Below, piece after piece: positions 13,137-15,170 of a stretch of DNA of 15,170 nucleotides (position 1 is the stretch's first letter; every line of letters starts with the position of its first letter). The stretch is from CAYXTW01 sp964452645 (GTDB taxonomy: Bacteria; Zixibacteria; MSB-5A5; GN15; PGXB01): the NCBI GenBank assembly GCA_964452645.1, contig CAYVMO010000049.1:1-15170 (forward strand). The letters are read 5' to 3'. A model generated the notes under the pieces. That model was not told where the DNA came from. It did no database searches and saw only the letters and a program-made list of their open reading frames with translations. Both the position numbers and the translations under genes were made by a program.

Positions 13137-15170
13137 TTTCGAGCCTCACCATCCCGGTCGAGTTGACCTCGACATTGTTGGATATTTCGTTATATGACAG
13201 TACCGTCAGGGCCGGATAGGCCGTTTCGGTCAACCGTTTCAGGGCCAGACGGATGTTCGGCGAACAAAGGCATATCGGATTATGTCCCGCCGCCTGCGCA
13301 TTCTCGATTTGTTCCCTGATTGCTTTGAGCAGTTGCTCCGAATCGGACGGAGGTACCACCAGCATCAAACCCTGTTTTGTGCTTTGAACGGCATCGGTTA
13401 GCATCTGCTCCACCGACGGATCTATCGTAAAGACATGTATCTTGCTGTCGGCCTCTTTGTAAATATCCGTAATCTGCCGCTTAAGGGACATCCGGACATA
13501 TTCGGTCAGGACATCAGCCTCTTTTGTGGCCGGATAATAATCGGTCACGGTCTCCATAATGGTTGCCAGGTCACGCACAGGAATTTTTTCCGTCAGGAGG
13601 CCCTGAACGACTTTCTGTATTATAGCCAGCGGAACGACTTCCGGAACAACGCCGTCGACCAGCGATGGAAAATCTTCCTTGAGAGTGTCCAGCAAATGCC
13701 TGACATCCTGACGCGTGATCAGCACCGCGGCGTTACTTCGGATTATTTCGGTTAAATGGGTTGTCAGGACTGCCCCCGGCTCCACAATTGTATATCCTTT
13801 TTGCTCGCCCATTTCCTTCAGACTGGGGAAAATCCAGATAGCCGACAGACCGAAGGCCGGTTCTTTGACCGCGAAACCTTCTATTTCGTCCTTAACATAT
13901 CCGGGATTGATGGCCAGGATATGATCCAGCATCAATTCGTACGAAGCCACCTCAATACCTTTAATCTTAAATCGATATTGATTGGGATTCAGCTGAACGT
14001 TGTCGCGGATTCTGATCGGGGGGACTATAATTCCCAGCTCGATCGCCAATTGGCGGCGTATGGCCGATACACGATCAAGCAAATCGCCGCCCTGATCGGT
14101 ATCGACCAGCGGAATCAAACCGTAGCCGATTTCGACTTCAAGATTATCGACTTTAAGCAAATCTTCGGTGCGCTCGGGCGGCAAGGCCTGATCCTCCAGA
14201 GCCTTTTTGCGCTGCTGCACTTGATTTTTTTTCTTAATACTTTCATTGGTCAGATAGCCGACCGCCCCGACAATCATACCCAGCATTATAAACGGCAATG
14301 TCGGCATGCCGGGAACAATGCCGAATAATATGAGAATCGCCGCGGCGATCATGATTGCTCGTGGCTGACGGACCAATTGTTTCGTTAAATCGGTCCCCAT
14401 ATTGTCGGTCGAGGCCGCCCGCGTTACGATAATACCGGCCGCGGTCGACACGATTAGCGCCGGAATTTGAGTCACCAAACCGTCACCGACCGAAAGCAGG
14501 GTATAGGTCCGCAGCGATTCGGTCACCGTCTTGCCCTGCATGAGGATGCCGATGACAAAACCGCCGATGACGTTAATAAGAGTAATTAAAATTCCCGCGA
14601 TGGCATCGCCGCGGACAAATTTCGAAGCGCCGTCCATCGCCCCGTAGAAGTCGGCTTCACGGGCAATGTCCTGACGACGCGATTTAGCCTCTTCATCATC
14701 GATCAGACCGGCGTTGAGATCGGCATCGATGGCCATCTGCTTGCCCGGCATGGCGTCGAGAGTAAATCGGGCGGCTACTTCAGAAATTCTCCCCGCACCT
14801 TTGGTGATAACCACAAATTGAATGACGACGAGAATGACAAAGACGATAAAACCGACTACATAGTTGCCCTTGACGACAAACGTCCCGAAAGAATTAATTA
14901 CTTCACCGGCATATCCGGTCCCGAGAATCAGCCGGGTTGACGCCACGTTTAATGCCAGGCGCAAAAGGGTTACGATTAAAAGCATCCCGGGGAAAACCGA
15001 AAGATCCAGTGGGCGTTTGATATATAAGGTCGAAAGCAATATGACCAGCGAGAAAGTAATATTAAAGGCCAGTGCAAAATCCAACAGCCCCGGCGGAATT
15101 GGGATCACGAGGACGCCGACGATGGCAACGACTGCAACGGTGAGGAAATCTGTGTCGACAATGCCTGCGA
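13126..15170 (-). CDS. flhA: Flagellar biosynthesis protein FlhA (5' end cut off by window edge)
   Basis: FlhA is the large inner-membrane component of the flagellar type III export gate; its cytoplasmic C-terminal ring docks chaperone-substrate complexes. The visible 680 codons run to the window edge without a stop. The frame continues above the GTG at 15106-15108 as a hydrophobic stretch (VAVVAIVGVLVIPIPPGLL) that matches the first membrane helix of FlhA, so that GTG is an internal valine and the true start lies a few residues outside. The FHIPEP-family signature RLALNVASTRLIL follows PLDLSVFPGMLL. After the early membrane helices comes the cytoplasmic loop DAMPGKQMAIDADLNAGLID and RREADFYGAMDGASKFVRGD-like residues, then the remaining helices. 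The cytoplasmic domain starts at about residue 340. Total length fits the usual about 690-700 residues. It is the first gene of this operon within the window. Confidence 0.98.
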   Translation of the reverse strand, partial: AGIVDTDFLTVAVVAIVGVLVIPIPPGLLDFALAFNITFSLVILLSTLYIKRPLDLSVFPGMLLIVTLLRLALNVASTRLILGTGYAGEVINSFGTFVVKGNYVVGFIVFVILVVIQFVVITKGAGRISEVAARFTLDAMPGKQMAIDADLNAGLIDDEEAKSRRQDIAREADFYGAMDGASKFVRGDAIAGILITLINVIGGFVIGILMQGKTVTESLRTYTLLSVGDGLVTQIPALIVSTAAGIIVTRAASTDNMGTDLTKQLVRQPRAIMIAAAILILFGIVPGMPTLPFIMLGMIVGAVGYLTNESIKKKNQVQQRKKALEDQALPPERTEDLLKVDNLEVEIGYGLIPLVDTDQGGDLLDRVSAIRRQLAIELGIIVPPIRIRDNVQLNPNQYRFKIKGIEVASYELMLDHILAINPGYVKDEIEGFAVKEPAFGLSAIWIFPSLKEMGEQKGYTIVEPGAVLTTHLTEIIRSNAAVLITRQDVRHLLDTLKEDFPSLVDGVVPEVVPLAIIQKVVQGLLTEKIPVRDLATIMETVTDYYPATKEADVLTEYVRMSLKRQITDIYKEADSKIHVFTIDPSVEQMLTDAVQSTKQGLMLVVPPSDSEQLLKAIREQIENAQAAGHNPICLCSPNIRLALKRLTETAYPALTVLSYNEISNNVEVNSTGMVRLENDN

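Noticed and set aside
13756..14328. Plus-strand open frame of 190 residues
   Set aside because: It is antisense to the conserved flhA coding region, with no family resemblance.
15106..15108. GTG as the flhA start codon
   Set aside because: The open frame continues upstream to the window edge and encodes the expected first membrane helix of FlhA, so this GTG is an internal valine.
1..15170. CRISPR array, IS element or rRNA
   Set aside because: No regularly spaced repeats, transposase, long terminal inverted repeats or rRNA-like sequence were seen on reading.

Overview
The window is a bacterial chromosomal segment in which every convincing gene lies on the minus strand, so transcription runs from position 15170 down to 1. 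It holds the distal part of a large flagellar biosynthesis and regulation operon, then a set of two-component signalling genes, a tRNA-Ser gene and a phage-type integrase. The organism is a flagellated diderm-type bacterium of moderate GC content. The order flhA-flhF-flhG-fliA, followed by a DUF2225 protein and several PilZ proteins, resembles what I associate with FCB-group or candidate-phylum bacteria such as Zixibacteria. That placement is inference with low confidence.

Region 1 (15170 to about 10279) is the conserved flagellar core: flhA (5' end cut by the window edge), flhF, flhG (MinD-like) and fliA (sigma-28 type). These act in the type III export gate, in flagellar placement and number, and in late flagellar transcription. 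FlhF has kept its P-loop but appears to have lost the other GTPase motifs, and FlhG lacks the usual N-terminal FlhF-activating segment.

Region 2 (10279 to 5707) holds accessory genes: a small charged protein, a single-pass membrane protein with a long cytoplasmic tail, a DUF2225 zinc-ribbon/helical-repeat protein, three tandem PilZ (c-di-GMP effector) genes sharing a C-terminal motif, and a secreted protein of unknown function.

Region 3 (5717 to 1446) is a signalling block: a GAF-HisKA protein with no ATPase domain, a PAS-GAF-HisKA protein whose ATPase domain is badly eroded, three stand-alone receivers, and a histidine-free helical protein between two of the receivers. Genes from flhA to the last receiver are overlapping or separated by fewer than 40 bases, with many stop/start overlaps. 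The whole stretch is probably one transcript, or a few translationally coupled ones, linking flagellar assembly to c-di-GMP and phosphorylation inputs.

Region 4 (1445 to 1) holds tRNA-Ser(GCU) with its own promoter. Just past its 3' end lies a complete tyrosine recombinase with a promoter and tandem boxes upstream and a hairpin downstream. This is the usual layout of an integrated element's junction at a tRNA gene; the rest of any island would lie beyond position 1.

The most interesting signals are the joint loss of FlhF GTPase motifs and the FlhG activator segment, and the pair of ATPase-deficient 'kinases' encoded next to several receivers.
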